Below, piece by piece: positions 45,456 through 54,238 of a DNA stretch of 64,000 nt (its first letter is position 1; every line of letters begins with the position of its first letter). The stretch lies in contig NZ_CP115541.1 of assembly GCF_031834595.1 (NCBI RefSeq), positions 930,001 to 994,000 on the forward strand, in the 5' to 3' direction. The notes beneath the pieces are model-generated. The model was not told the origin of the DNA and did not search any database. It worked only from the letters and a program-made list of their open reading frames with translations. A program made the position numbers and the translations under genes. Origin of the DNA: Stenotrophomonas oahuensis (lineage in GTDB: Bacteria > Pseudomonadota > Gammaproteobacteria > Xanthomonadales > Xanthomonadaceae).

Positions 45456-46571
45456 TCAATACAGCGGCTCCAGCGACGCCTGCGCCAGCACGGGCAGCGC
45501 CGCCTGCCCGTTGACTGCGGCGGCCAGCACGGCATCCGGTGCATCCACATCGATGCCCTGCCGCGAATACCACTCCGGGTTGTAATAGCTGTGCGCATAG
45601 CGCTCGCCGCTGTCGCACAGAATCGTCACGATCGATCCGCTGCGCCCGGCCCGACGCATCTGCTGCGCCGCATGCAGCACGCCGATGAAGTTGGTGCCGG
45701 TGGACCCGCCCACGCGGCGGCCGAGCTGACGGCTGACATGGCGCATGGCCGCCAGGCTCAGCGCGTCCGGCACCTTCACCATGGCATCCACGCAGGTCGG
45801 GATGAAGCTGGATTCCACGCGCGGGCGGCCAATGCCCTCCACCCGCGAACCGCCGGCACAGGTGAGCTCGCGCCACGGTTCGCCGGCGAGTGCCGCACAG
45901 TAGCCGTCGTAGAACACCGATATTTCCGGGTCCGCACACAGGATGCGGGTGTCATGCCGGCGGTAGCTCACGTAACGACCCAGCGTCGCCGCCGTACCGC
46001 CGGTGCCGGGGCTGCAGACGATCCATTCCGGCACCGGGTGTGGCTCCTCGGCCATCTGCTTGAAGATGGACTCGGCGATATTGTTGTTGGCGCGCCAGTC
46101 GGTGGCCCGCTCGGCGTAGGTGAACTGGTCCATGAAGTGGCCGCCGGTTTCGCGTGCCAGCCGCTCCGATTCGCAGTTCAGATCGCAGGCGCGTTCCACC
46201 AGATGGCAGCGGCCACCGTGGAACTCGATGGCGGCGATCTTTTCCGGCGAGGTGCTGGCCGGGATCACCGCGATGAACGGCACCCCCAGCAGGCGGGCGA
46301 AATACGCTTCGGACACCGCCGTGGAGCCGCTGGAGGCCTCGATGACCGGCCGCCCCTCGCGCAGCCAACCGTTGGCCAGCGCGTACAGGAACAGCGAGCG
46401 CGCCAGGCGGTGCTTCAGGCTGCCGGTGGGGTGGCTGGATTCGTCTTTGAAGTACAGCTCGATGCCCGGGTAGCCCGGCAGGTCCATCGGGATCAGATGG
46501 GTGTCCGCGGAGCGGTTGAAATCGGCTTCGATCTTGCGGATGGCCGCGGCCACCCATTCACGCTGCGACAT
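45456..46571 (-). CDS. PLP-dependent cysteine synthase-like enzyme
   Basis: 371 residues, fold-type II PLP enzyme. PLP lysine in [11 protein letters not shown], substrate loop [13 protein letters not shown], phosphate-binding [14 protein letters not shown], and Ser in [16 protein letters not shown]. It differs from CysK/CysM by the SLKHR and long N-terminus, and more resembles the cysteine-synthase-like proteins that act as L-cysteine desulfhydrases (Cds1 type). Synthesis versus breakdown of cysteine cannot be decided here. It is divergent from gloA. Confidence 0.85.
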   Translation of the reverse strand: MSQREWVAAAIRKIEADFNRSADTHLIPMDLPGYPGIELYFKDESSHPTGSLKHRLARSLFLYALANGWLREGRPVIEASSGSTAVSEAYFARLLGVPFIAVIPASTSPEKIAAIEFHGGRCHLVERACDLNCESERLARETGGHFMDQFTYAERATDWRANNNIAESIFKQMAEEPHPVPEWIVCSPGTGGTAATLGRYVSYRRHDTRILCADPEISVFYDGYCAALAGEPWRELTCAGGSRVEGIGRPRVESSFIPTCVDAMVKVPDALSLAAMRHVSRQLGRRVGGSTGTNFIGVLHAAQQMRRAGRSGSIVTILCDSGERYAHSYYNPEWYSRQGIDVDAPDAVLAAAVNGQAALPVLAQASLEPLY

Positions 46572-46673
46572 GTCGACGAACAGTCAAGGAGATGCTGCAT
46601 TCTACGTCGCCTTGCCACCGGGCCGCTAAACTGAACGGCCTGACGTTCCGTTTTCATGCACCCGAGGACCCCC

Positions 46674-47198
46674 ATGACCCTTGCCTTCCAGTCCCAGCCC
46701 GGCGTGGCCGCCCAGCCGCCGGCTGAAACCACCGGTTTCGTTTTCAACCACACCATGCTGCGGGTGAAGGACATCACCGCCTCGCTGGACTTCTACACCC
46801 GGGTGCTGGGGTTCCAGCTGCTGGACCAGCGCGACTTCCCGGAAGCGCAGTTCAGCCTGTACTTCCTGGCCCTGCTGCCCGCGGGCACCGCCATTCCGGA
46901 GGGCGATGACGCCCGCCGCGTGTGGATGGCCGGCATTCCCGGCGTGCTGGAGCTCACCCACAACCACGGTACCGAGAAGCAGGACGGCCCGGTGTACCAC
47001 GACGGCAATTCCGACCCGCGCGGCTTCGGCCACATCTGCGTGTCCGTGCCGGACATCAAGGCCGCCTGCAAGCGCTTTGACGACCTGCAGGTGCCCTACC
47101 AGAAGCGCCTGGAAGACGGCCGCATGAAGCATCTGGCCTTCATCAAGGACCCGGACGGCTACTGGGTGGAGATCATCTCCAACACCCCGGTCGCCTGA
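46674..47198 (+). CDS. gloA: Lactoylglutathione lyase (glyoxalase I)
   Basis: 174 residues, single VOC module. Metal ligands at FNHTMLRV (His), VLELTHNHG (Glu), GFGHICVSV (His) and YWVEIIS (Glu). The long loop with TEKQDGPVYHDGNSDPRG is typical of the zinc-type enzyme of humans and pseudomonads rather than the shorter nickel type of E. coli. Converts methylglyoxal-glutathione to lactoylglutathione. ATG at 46674 with GAGG upstream. Confidence 0.95.
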   Translation: MTLAFQSQPGVAAQPPAETTGFVFNHTMLRVKDITASLDFYTRVLGFQLLDQRDFPEAQFSLYFLALLPAGTAIPEGDDARRVWMAGIPGVLELTHNHGTEKQDGPVYHDGNSDPRGFGHICVSVPDIKAACKRFDDLQVPYQKRLEDGRMKHLAFIKDPDGYWVEIISNTPVA

Positions 47199-47208
47199 TT
47201 GGCAATGG

Positions 47209-47276
47209 GGCGACGACCAACGGTCGTCGCCTACCGGGCACCGCGATGCCGGTAGATGACGACCGTTGGTCGTCAT
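47209..47276. repeat. GTAG palindrome dimer, GACCAACGGTC subfamily
   Basis: GGCGACGACCAACGGTCGTCGCC + TAC, a spacer, then GTAG + ATGACGACCGTTGGTCGTCAT. It separates gloA from the second VOC gene. Confidence 0.85.
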
Positions 47277-47343
47277 CCGAACCGCACGTCGCCACAACTC
47301 GCCCAGTGTTATACATGCCCCTCCTCATCACGAAGGACCCGGC

Positions 47344-47772
47344 ATGGAAACCATGGAACTGCATCGCGGCCGCCTGATCGACCATATCCAGCTGGTGGTG
47401 CGTGACTTGCCCGCCAGCCGCCGCTTCTACCAGGCGGTGTTCGACACCATCGGCATTCCGGTGGCCGGCGAAGGTGAGGATTACTTCTGGGCCGATGAAC
47501 TGTTCATCTCCACCGCCAGCAGCGAGGCGGCCGCCGGCGAGCTGACCGGGCGGCATCATCTGGCATTCCAGGCGCGCGATGCGGCCACGGTGGATGCGTT
47601 TCACAAGGCAGCGATTGCAGCTGGCGGGAAGGACAATGGTGCGCCCGGTGAGCGGCCGTATCATCCCGGGTATTACGGCGCGTTCGTGCTGGACCCGGAT
47701 GGAAACAACATTGAAGTGGTGTACCACGGGCCGGCGACCTATAGCGCCGATTCGGTGAAGGTCACGTTCTGA
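47344..47772 (+). CDS. VOC family protein (glyoxalase/dioxygenase fold)
   Basis: 142 residues: LIDHIQLVVRDLPASRRFYQAVFDTIG, a middle HHLAFQARDAATVDAF, and FVLDPDGNNIEVVYHG at the end, with His, His and Glu in metal-ligand positions. Substrate unknown; it could be a fosfomycin-resistance-like or catechol-type relative, but no motif decides. ATG at 47344 with AAGGAC upstream. It follows gloA after a palindromic repeat. Confidence 0.88.
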   Translation: METMELHRGRLIDHIQLVVRDLPASRRFYQAVFDTIGIPVAGEGEDYFWADELFISTASSEAAAGELTGRHHLAFQARDAATVDAFHKAAIAAGGKDNGAPGERPYHPGYYGAFVLDPDGNNIEVVYHGPATYSADSVKVTF

Positions 47773-47841
47773 CCCTGAACTCTTCAGCGACGCGGACTCC
47801 CAATCTCACACATTGAGACCGAACGCCCCTACCGTTTCCGC

Positions 47842-49140
47842 ATGGAAACGCTGCGCAAACTCGCCATCCTCGCCGACGCCGCCAAATACGATGCTTCCTG
47901 CGCCTCCAGCGGCGCAGGCAAGCGCGACTCGCGCGCCAGCGGCGGCATCGGCAGCACCGACGGCCCCGGCATCTGCCACAGCTACACCCCGGATGGTCGC
48001 TGTGTTTCCCTGCTGAAGATCCTGCTCACCAACTTCTGCATCTACGACTGCGCGTACTGCGTGAACCGCGTCTCCAGCAACGTGCAGCGCGCCCGCTTCA
48101 CGGTCGAAGAGGTGGTCGCCCTGACCATGGACTTCTACAAGCGCAACTACATCGAAGGCCTGTTCCTTTCCAGCGGCATCATCCGCAACGCCGACTACAC
48201 GATGGAGCAGATGGTCGAAGTGGCACGCCAGCTGCGCGAGGAGCACCGCTTCAACGGCTACATCCACCTCAAGACCATTCCAGAAGCCTCCCCGGAGCTT
48301 CTGGCTGCGGCCGGCCGTCATGCCGATCGCCTGTCGATCAATGTGGAGCTTCCGACCGAAGCGGGTCTGGCCAACTTTGCACCAGAGAAGTCGATGCCCT
48401 CGATCCGCAGCGCGATGGGTGAATTGCGTTGGCGCATCGAGGAAGCCAAGGAGGCGAAGGCCGCGCCCGCCGCCACCGTCGCACCGAGCGCCACGCAGAC
48501 CGCAAAAGCCCCCCGACGCCGCCCCCGCGCTCCGCGCTTCGCCCCGGCCGGCCAAAGCACGCAGATGATCGTCGGGGCCGACGGAGCCAGCGACCAGCAG
48601 ATCCTCACCGCTGCCGACAGCCTGTATGGCAACTACCGCATGCGGCGTGTGTACTACTCCGCGTTCAGCCCGATTCCCGATGCCAGCCGCATCCTTCCCG
48701 TGCAGGCCCCACCGCTCGCACGCGAGCATCGGCTGTACCAGGCGGACTGGCTGCTGCGCTTCTATGGCTACGACGTGGAAGAGATCACCGACACCACCCA
48801 GGGCGGCATGCTCGATCTGGACATCGACCCGAAGATGGCATGGGCGATCCGCCATCCCGAGCGCTTTCCGGTGGACCTCAACCGCGCGCCGAAGGAAATG
48901 CTGCTGCGGGTGCCGGGGCTGGGCGTACGCAACGTGAAGCGTGTACTAATGGCGCGTCGTCACGGCCGCCTGCGCGTGGCCGACGTGGCCCGCCTGCGCG
49001 CTCCCATGAGCAAACTGCTGCCGTTCGTGCAGCTGGCCGACCATCATCCACGCAACGCGCTGGACAACCCCGGTGCACTGCGCGCCCGCCTCGCCCCGCC
49101 GCCGAAGCAGGCGTCTCTGTTCGACGCGGTGGCCGGCTGA
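47842..49140 (+). CDS. Radical-SAM protein linked to UdgX, putative DNA modification/repair
   Basis: 432 residues. The radical-SAM [4Fe-4S] cysteines are Cys66-x3-Cys70-x2-Cys73 (NFCIYDCAYC). A C-terminal helix-hairpin-helix (VPGLGVRNVKRVL) suggests DNA binding. An Ala/Pro/Arg-rich insert around residues 205-235 looks like an added linker. This family is conserved next to a UdgX-type uracil-DNA glycosylase; the reaction it catalyses is not known. The next gene starts 1 bp after its stop, so the pair is an operon. Confidence 0.92.
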   Translation: METLRKLAILADAAKYDASCASSGAGKRDSRASGGIGSTDGPGICHSYTPDGRCVSLLKILLTNFCIYDCAYCVNRVSSNVQRARFTVEEVVALTMDFYKRNYIEGLFLSSGIIRNADYTMEQMVEVARQLREEHRFNGYIHLKTIPEASPELLAAAGRHADRLSINVELPTEAGLANFAPEKSMPSIRSAMGELRWRIEEAKEAKAAPAATVAPSATQTAKAPRRRPRAPRFAPAGQSTQMIVGADGASDQQILTAADSLYGNYRMRRVYYSAFSPIPDASRILPVQAPPLAREHRLYQADWLLRFYGYDVEEITDTTQGGMLDLDIDPKMAWAIRHPERFPVDLNRAPKEMLLRVPGLGVRNVKRVLMARRHGRLRVADVARLRAPMSKLLPFVQLADHHPRNALDNPGALRARLAPPPKQASLFDAVAG

Positions 49141-49141
49141 G

Positions 49142-50575
49142 ATGGACCGCTGGAGTGTGCGGGTCGATCCGCCGTGGTCGCTGGAGGCGTGGCGTGGTGC
49201 CGCGCGTGTCGCGTTACAGTGCGACGTGGCTCCCGAACAATTGGATTGGTTGCAGGGCGATGCCGGTGGGTTGCTGGACGCACCTTCGCTGACCCAGGCC
49301 ATGCCTTCCCCATCGTCCCCCACCGTCGCCGTGCCGAAAGACTTCGTCGAACTGGCCGCCACCTGCCTGTGCCATCGCGACCCGCAGCGCATGCCGCTGC
49401 TGTACCGCATGCTGTGGCGCATCACCCATGGCGAACGCGCCCTGCTCTCCAATCCCGCTGACCCGGACGTGATCCGCGCGATGGCGTTGGCGCAGGCGGT
49501 TCGCCGCGACAGCCACAAGATGAAGGCGTTCGTGCGCTTCCGCGAGGTGCCCGGCGCGCCGGACGCGTTCATTGCCTGGTTCGAGCCGGACCACCACATC
49601 GTGGATCGGGTGGCCCCGTTCTTCCAGCGTCGTTTCACCGGCATGCGCTGGTCGATTCTCACGCCCTATCGCAGCGTGCACTGGGATGGGCAGCAGCTCG
49701 CTTTCGGCCAGGGCGCTCAGCGCAGTGATGCGCCTGCCGAAGACGCGCGCGAGGAACTCTGGCGCACGTACTACGCGCACATCTTCAACCCCGCGCGCTT
49801 GAACACCCGGATGATGCAGCAGGAGATGCCGGCGAAGTACTGGAAGCACCTTCCGGAAGCGTCGTTGTTGCCCACACTGGTACGCGACGCCGGTGACCGC
49901 GTGCAGGAGATGCATGACCGCCAGGCGCAGGCACCGCAGCGCCGCATTCCCGAGCGCCCTATTCCCCTGCGCCAGCCGGCCACGGCGCGCGGTGATGATC
50001 TGGACGGACTGCGCACCGCAGCAGCAAGCTGCCGCCAATGCCCGTTATGGGAACCCGCCACCCAGACCGTGTTCGGCGAAGGCCCGCATGATGCGCAGAT
50101 CATGTTGGTGGGCGAGCAGCCCGGCGATGCGGAGGATCTAAGTGGCCATCCCTTCGTCGGGCCGGCCGGGCAGCTGCTCAATCGGGCTCTCTTGGAGCTT
50201 GGAATTGATCGCAGGACGCTTTACCTCACCAACGCGGTGAAGCACTTCCGCTTTGAGCGGCGTGGCAAGAAGCGTATCCATTCGAAGCCCCAGGTGACCC
50301 ACATCAATGCCTGCCGACCGTGGTTGCTGGCCGAGATCGAGCAGGTGAGTCCGAAGGTGATCGTGTGCCTGGGCGCGAGTGCTGCGCGGGCGGTGTTTGG
50401 CAGCGGATTCAACCTGAGCCGTGATCGGGGGCGTTGGCACACGCTGGAAGATGGCACGCGCGGGTTTGGTACGGTGCATCCGTCGTGGGTTCTGCGTCAG
50501 GAGGTTGGGAAGCGAGAGGCGGCGTATCGGCTGCTGGTGGATGACCTGATGGCCTTGCGTACGCATTCGACCTAG
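49142..50575 (+). CDS. udgX: UdgX-type uracil-DNA binding protein fused to DUF4130 domain
   Basis: 477 residues in two parts. Residues about 1-260 are the DUF4130 domain that usually accompanies the radical-SAM protein (MKAFVRFREV, WFEPDHHIVDRVAPFF, WSILTPYRSVHWDG). Residues about 285-477 are a family-4-like uracil-DNA glycosylase: Cys297/Cys300 (CRQC) and later Cys for the iron-sulfur cluster, GEQPGDAEDLSGHPFVGPAG, and the UdgX-specific loop GKKRIHSKP with His380. In UdgX this histidine forms a covalent bond with DNA at the uracil site. HPSWVLR (His446) is the second motif. ATG at 49142. Confidence 0.93.
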   Translation: MDRWSVRVDPPWSLEAWRGAARVALQCDVAPEQLDWLQGDAGGLLDAPSLTQAMPSPSSPTVAVPKDFVELAATCLCHRDPQRMPLLYRMLWRITHGERALLSNPADPDVIRAMALAQAVRRDSHKMKAFVRFREVPGAPDAFIAWFEPDHHIVDRVAPFFQRRFTGMRWSILTPYRSVHWDGQQLAFGQGAQRSDAPAEDAREELWRTYYAHIFNPARLNTRMMQQEMPAKYWKHLPEASLLPTLVRDAGDRVQEMHDRQAQAPQRRIPERPIPLRQPATARGDDLDGLRTAAASCRQCPLWEPATQTVFGEGPHDAQIMLVGEQPGDAEDLSGHPFVGPAGQLLNRALLELGIDRRTLYLTNAVKHFRFERRGKKRIHSKPQVTHINACRPWLLAEIEQVSPKVIVCLGASAARAVFGSGFNLSRDRGRWHTLEDGTRGFGTVHPSWVLRQEVGKREAAYRLLVDDLMALRTHST

Positions 50576-50747
50576 CCATCGCCTTGTAATTCGCGACATT
50601 ACCTGCCCGCTGATTACGGCCCCTGCGCATCATCAGAAATAGTTGTTTGCGTCATCATCCATCGCCTTTCACACGAAACGGGCTGTAGCGCGTGGACACG
50701 GGATTCCGAAGACGAATCTGGTCGTCCGACTCCCGTATGCTCAGTCC

Positions 50748-50963
50748 ATGACTACTCGAAAGCCAACTTCAAAAGAACGCGCCAGCGAGAAGCTGGAAAG
50801 CCCTCGGCCTAAGCTCCAGCCACACATCGGAAAGTTTAATACTGAAACACCGGAAGAGGAGATTCGGCGGATATACACCATGACGCCCGAGGAAGTAGAC
50901 GAGATCATACGCATGTCTGGAATCCTCACTTATGCCGGCAATCTGAAGCGCAGCTACCGATGA
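50748..50963 (+). CDS. Small protein upstream of ART-like gene, candidate antitoxin
   Basis: 71 residues from the ATG at 50748. The first half is basic and probably disordered (TTRKPTSKERASEKLESPRPK); the second half is acidic and helical (ETPEEEIRRIYTMTPEEVDEIIRMSG), with a short basic end (NLKRSYR). Its stop overlaps the next ATG (ATGA, 50960-50963), so the two proteins are translationally coupled. No family recognised. The size, charge layout and order (small gene first) are those of an antitoxin, but this is inference. The 172 bp before it show no gene. Confidence 0.8.
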   Translation: MTTRKPTSKERASEKLESPRPKLQPHIGKFNTETPEEEIRRIYTMTPEEVDEIIRMSGILTYAGNLKRSYR

Positions 50964-51649
50964 ATGACGGCCACCTGCAGATCGGCTATCACGGCTGCGA
51001 CGTCACAGTGCGGGATGCCCTGGTCGCAGGACGGCTGATACCTGCATCAAGCGACAACCAGTACGACTGGCTTGGTCCCGGCTTCTACATGTTCGAAGGG
51101 GACCACGACCGTGCCATGGCGTTCGCCGAAGCCGCTGCCAACCAACCACAGCGAAGGCTGACGGCGCGGCCGATTGCCACACCTGCCGTTGTTGGCTGCA
51201 TATTCAGCGTCCATCGATGCTTGGATATGACCACTAAAGCTGGACGACTGGAATTCGAGAACGCGTATCTCCTACTTCACGCGCGCCGCATAGTCTCTGG
51301 GGATCAGCTTCCTGTGAATTCCGCTGCCAACGCAGGTGACGAGGAGATGTTGCTGCGAGGATTGGATCGCGCTGTATTTCAGTTCATCCACGCAAAGCGG
51401 GTACGCACCCATCGCGACGACCATTTCCAGGCTGTCCGAGGCGCATTCCGACAAGGTCCCGAGATTGCCCCCAGCTCTGGCTTCCACAGAGACAGCCACG
51501 TCCAGATCGCGCTTCGCGACTTCACCTGCATCAAGGGCTGGTTCCTGCCGGAGGGCGAGCAGCTGCTGGATCAGGCTCAAATGACCGAAGCGCGTGCCGC
51601 GCTCCATGCCGCACGCCTGAACTACGCAAAGGTACGCCGGCGAGCGTAG
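50960..51649 (+). CDS. Putative ADP-ribosyltransferase-like protein, candidate toxin
   Basis: 229 residues, no signal peptide. It opens with IGYHGCD (His11), then QYDWLGPGFYMFEGD (Tyr43), then a helix with AMAFAEAAA, and near the end SHVQIALRDFTCIKGWF (Gln182). The spacing of YHG, GxGxY and a late Q/E strand is like the H-Y-E/Q core of diphtheria-toxin-type ADP-ribosyltransferases, and the block pattern resembles an unnamed bacterial family usually annotated hypothetical. The NAD activity is inferred, not shown. The base composition is visibly less GC-rich than neighbours, which suggests transfer. Confidence 0.75.
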   Translation: MNDGHLQIGYHGCDVTVRDALVAGRLIPASSDNQYDWLGPGFYMFEGDHDRAMAFAEAAANQPQRRLTARPIATPAVVGCIFSVHRCLDMTTKAGRLEFENAYLLLHARRIVSGDQLPVNSAANAGDEEMLLRGLDRAVFQFIHAKRVRTHRDDHFQAVRGAFRQGPEIAPSSGFHRDSHVQIALRDFTCIKGWFLPEGEQLLDQAQMTEARAALHAARLNYAKVRRRA

Positions 51650-51686
51650 CGTCACGCTTCCACCATCACCGGAGCAGAAGAAAGAA

Positions 51687-51716
51687 CGCCGGACAGATGC
51701 CCGGCGATTTGATCCC
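51687..51716. terminator. hairpin between convergent genes, probable terminator
   Basis: Stem CGCCGG / CCGGCG (51687-51706). On the minus strand it is followed by TTCTTTCTTC, suiting the TonB receptor gene that ends at 51731; on the plus strand it is followed by ATTTGATC, a weak tract. Confidence 0.5.
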
Positions 51717-51730
51717 TTCTGACGCCCCGA

Positions 51731-53953
51731 TCAGAACCGGGCGCGCACGCTGAACATCACGTTGCGGGGATCCGCATAGTAGGTGTTGAACGTGTTCGGA
51801 CCGTACTTGCGGAAGTAGCTCTTGTCGAACAGGTTGTTGACGTTGAGCTGCAGGCTGATCGCTTCGGACAGGTCATAGCCCGCCATCACGCCATAGACCG
51901 CGTAGCCACCCTGGCGCGAGGTCACCCCACGTGAGGTCACGTAGGTATCGCTCTGCGCCTGCACCGATGCGCCTGCGCGGAGCTTGTTGAGCACACCCGG
52001 GAACCGGTAGCTGGTGGACAGGCGCAGCAGGTGGCGCGGATCGGCCGAACGCAGCGGCTGGCCGAGATTGGCGGCGCTGGGGTCCCGCAGGTACTCGGTG
52101 CGGGTATTGGTGTAGCCGGCCATCATCTGCCAGCCCTCGGTCAGCTGGCCGCTGACTTCCGCTTCCCAGCCCTGGCTGCGGGTCTTGCCACCGTCGACCT
52201 TGCAGTAGCCGGTGGTGTAGTACGGCAGGCAAGGGTTGGCACTGGACGCGTCGTCCATCGCGCGACCGACGTTGTTGATGCGGAACGCCGACAGCGCCGC
52301 ATTCAACCGTCCGGCGAAGAATTCGCCCTTGATACCCGCCTCGTAGTCCTGGCCGGTGATCGGCTTCAGCAACTGGCCGTCGGCCTGGTAGGCATTCTGC
52401 GGGACGAAGATCTCGCTGTAGCTGGCATACAGGCTCAGGGTCGAGCTCAGGTCGTAGACCAGGCCCGCATACGGCATGAACTCACGGTCCACGCTGTAGT
52501 TGCTGGCCGGATTGGTCGGCACGCTGTATTCCCACCAGTTCAGACGGGCACCAACGAGCGCGGTCAGCGGATCGGTGATCGAGATACGCGCCACCGCGAA
52601 CACGCCCTTCTGCTGCGTCTCGTTGTTGATGCCACCGTAGTAGGTGCCGACGTCGCCTTCCTGCGGCGGTGCGTAGCTGGTGTACGGGTCCCAGGTGCGT
52701 GCGTCGACGTTGCGGATGCGGTTGATGCCCCAGTAGCCCGACGAGTTGGCGGTCTTCACGTTGCGGCCTTCCGCGCCCACGGTCAGCTGATGCGTGCGTT
52801 CGAACAGCTCGACCGGGCCTTCGGCGACGAAGTTGACCGCATTCTGGTGGCTGCCCGCAGGACCGTAGATGGCCGTATCAACGTCGACCAGGTACGGATT
52901 GCTGGTGTTCGAACGCGAGAACGAGGTCTGGATGAACGGACCGTTGTAGCCGAAGCGGGTGAACGCATAGCTGAGCGCGGTGCGCCAGCCATTGCCGAAG
53001 CGGTGCTCCAGCGACAGGAATGCCTGCTGGTTGTAACGGTTCCACTGGTTCCACGAGGCACCCAGGTAGGTGCTGCGCGGCAGGTCCAGCGCGCGCCCGT
53101 CGAAGTCACTGGGCATGCCGCCCCAGGAGCCGGTGGCGTCCAGGTCGGTCTGCTGCAGGCTGGCGGTGAGCAGCGTGGCGTCGGTCAGATCGGCCTCGAT
53201 CACGCCGTACACGGTGCGCTTCTCTTCCTCGCGCGCCTTCTGGAAGAAGTCTTTCTCGTCATAGGCGGCCACCAGGCGGCCACGCACCGTGCCGGCACTG
53301 TTGAGCGGGCCGGACACATCGGCCTCGGCGCGGCGACGGTCCCAGCTGCCCAGGCTCAGCGCGCCGCTGGCCTGGAAGGTTTCGGTCGGACGCTTGCGCG
53401 CGATGTTGACCGTCGCCGACGGGTTGCCCGCCCCCTTCAGCAGGCCAGCGGCACCGCGCAGGATTTCCACGCGGTCCAGCACAGCGGTATCAGGCTGGAT
53501 GAACACCGAGCCGGACTGGTCGATCGACAGGCCATCCATCTGCAGCGCGTCGATGGAGAAGCCACGCGAGAAGTAGGTCACGCGCTCGCTGTCGACATAG
53601 TCGACGGTGACGCCGGGGGTGTTCTGCAGCACGTCGTGCAGGTCCAGCAGCGCACGATCATCCAGCAACTGGCGGGAGATCACGGTGACCGGCTGCGGGG
53701 TCTGGCGGATGCTCTGCACGCCCTTGAACAGCGTGGTGGCCTTGGCACCATAGTTGCCTGAGCCTTCCGTATTGGCATCGCGGCTGGCGCGGACGTTCAA
53801 CGTGTCCAGCGTCTGCGCCTGATCCGCGTCGGCGGCCAGGCCATCGGCGAACGCCGGAGTCGCGGCAAGCAGAGCCAAGGACAGCGCGCTCATGCGCAGG
53901 GCCGGCAGACGCGTGAAGGGCACGCGGGCCGGGTTTAACGTGAGGGAAGGCAT
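51731..53953 (-). CDS. TonB-dependent siderophore receptor
   Basis: 740 residues. Signal peptide ending near AATPAFADG, a TonB-box-like stretch DTLNVRAS, the plug domain (QPVTVISRQLLDD, LQNTPGVTVDYVDSER, YFSRGFSIDALQMDG) and a 22-strand-type barrel ending in Phe (FSVRARF). The plug features are those of hydroxamate/ferrioxamine-type receptors (FhuE/FpvA group); the exact siderophore is unknown. Start at 53953 with AGGAG 10 nt upstream. It is probably iron-controlled, but no clear Fur box was found. Confidence 0.93.
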   Translation of the reverse strand: MPSLTLNPARVPFTRLPALRMSALSLALLAATPAFADGLAADADQAQTLDTLNVRASRDANTEGSGNYGAKATTLFKGVQSIRQTPQPVTVISRQLLDDRALLDLHDVLQNTPGVTVDYVDSERVTYFSRGFSIDALQMDGLSIDQSGSVFIQPDTAVLDRVEILRGAAGLLKGAGNPSATVNIARKRPTETFQASGALSLGSWDRRRAEADVSGPLNSAGTVRGRLVAAYDEKDFFQKAREEEKRTVYGVIEADLTDATLLTASLQQTDLDATGSWGGMPSDFDGRALDLPRSTYLGASWNQWNRYNQQAFLSLEHRFGNGWRTALSYAFTRFGYNGPFIQTSFSRSNTSNPYLVDVDTAIYGPAGSHQNAVNFVAEGPVELFERTHQLTVGAEGRNVKTANSSGYWGINRIRNVDARTWDPYTSYAPPQEGDVGTYYGGINNETQQKGVFAVARISITDPLTALVGARLNWWEYSVPTNPASNYSVDREFMPYAGLVYDLSSTLSLYASYSEIFVPQNAYQADGQLLKPITGQDYEAGIKGEFFAGRLNAALSAFRINNVGRAMDDASSANPCLPYYTTGYCKVDGGKTRSQGWEAEVSGQLTEGWQMMAGYTNTRTEYLRDPSAANLGQPLRSADPRHLLRLSTSYRFPGVLNKLRAGASVQAQSDTYVTSRGVTSRQGGYAVYGVMAGYDLSEAISLQLNVNNLFDKSYFRKYGPNTFNTYYADPRNVMFSVRARF

Positions 53954-54238
53954 CGAACGTAACTCCTGACGGGAAAGCGGTGACCGCATTGGCCAGCGCT
54001 GCGTCAGTCGGACGGCCACCAATGCAAATGAGTTGCAATTGCAGCCATTATCGGGTTGCCTTCAGGATTGTGCAAGTTTTGTTAAGGCTTCAAAGTGCTG
54101 GTTGGCCGGCTATTCGAACTGTTCAAATTGTCCGAATGCTGTCCGAATCCCTGATCCCGTCAGTCGCATCGCCGCGCCTTGCTACGCGTTCGCGCGAGCT
54201 GTCCAAGTAGAGCGGGGCTCTGTCCCGCTCCCCGCAAT
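53954..54238. other. 285-bp region upstream of the receptor gene with tandem TGTCCGAAT
   Basis: Contains AATGCAAATGAGTTGCAATT around 54021-54040, a possible but weak Fur-type site, and TGTCCGAAT twice at 11-bp spacing (54129-54137, 54140-54148) preceded by TGTTCAAAT (54120). A degenerate SMAG-like unit lies at 54207-54230. No gene seen. Confidence 0.5.
54207..54230. repeat. SMAG-like palindrome, degenerate
   Basis: GTAGAGCGGGGCTCTGTCCCGCTC; the CTAC end is lost (CTCC). Confidence 0.6.

Noticed and set aside
54021..54052. Fur box upstream of the siderophore receptor
   Set aside because: AATGCAAATGAGTTGCAATT has some resemblance but too few matches to the 19-bp consensus to call.
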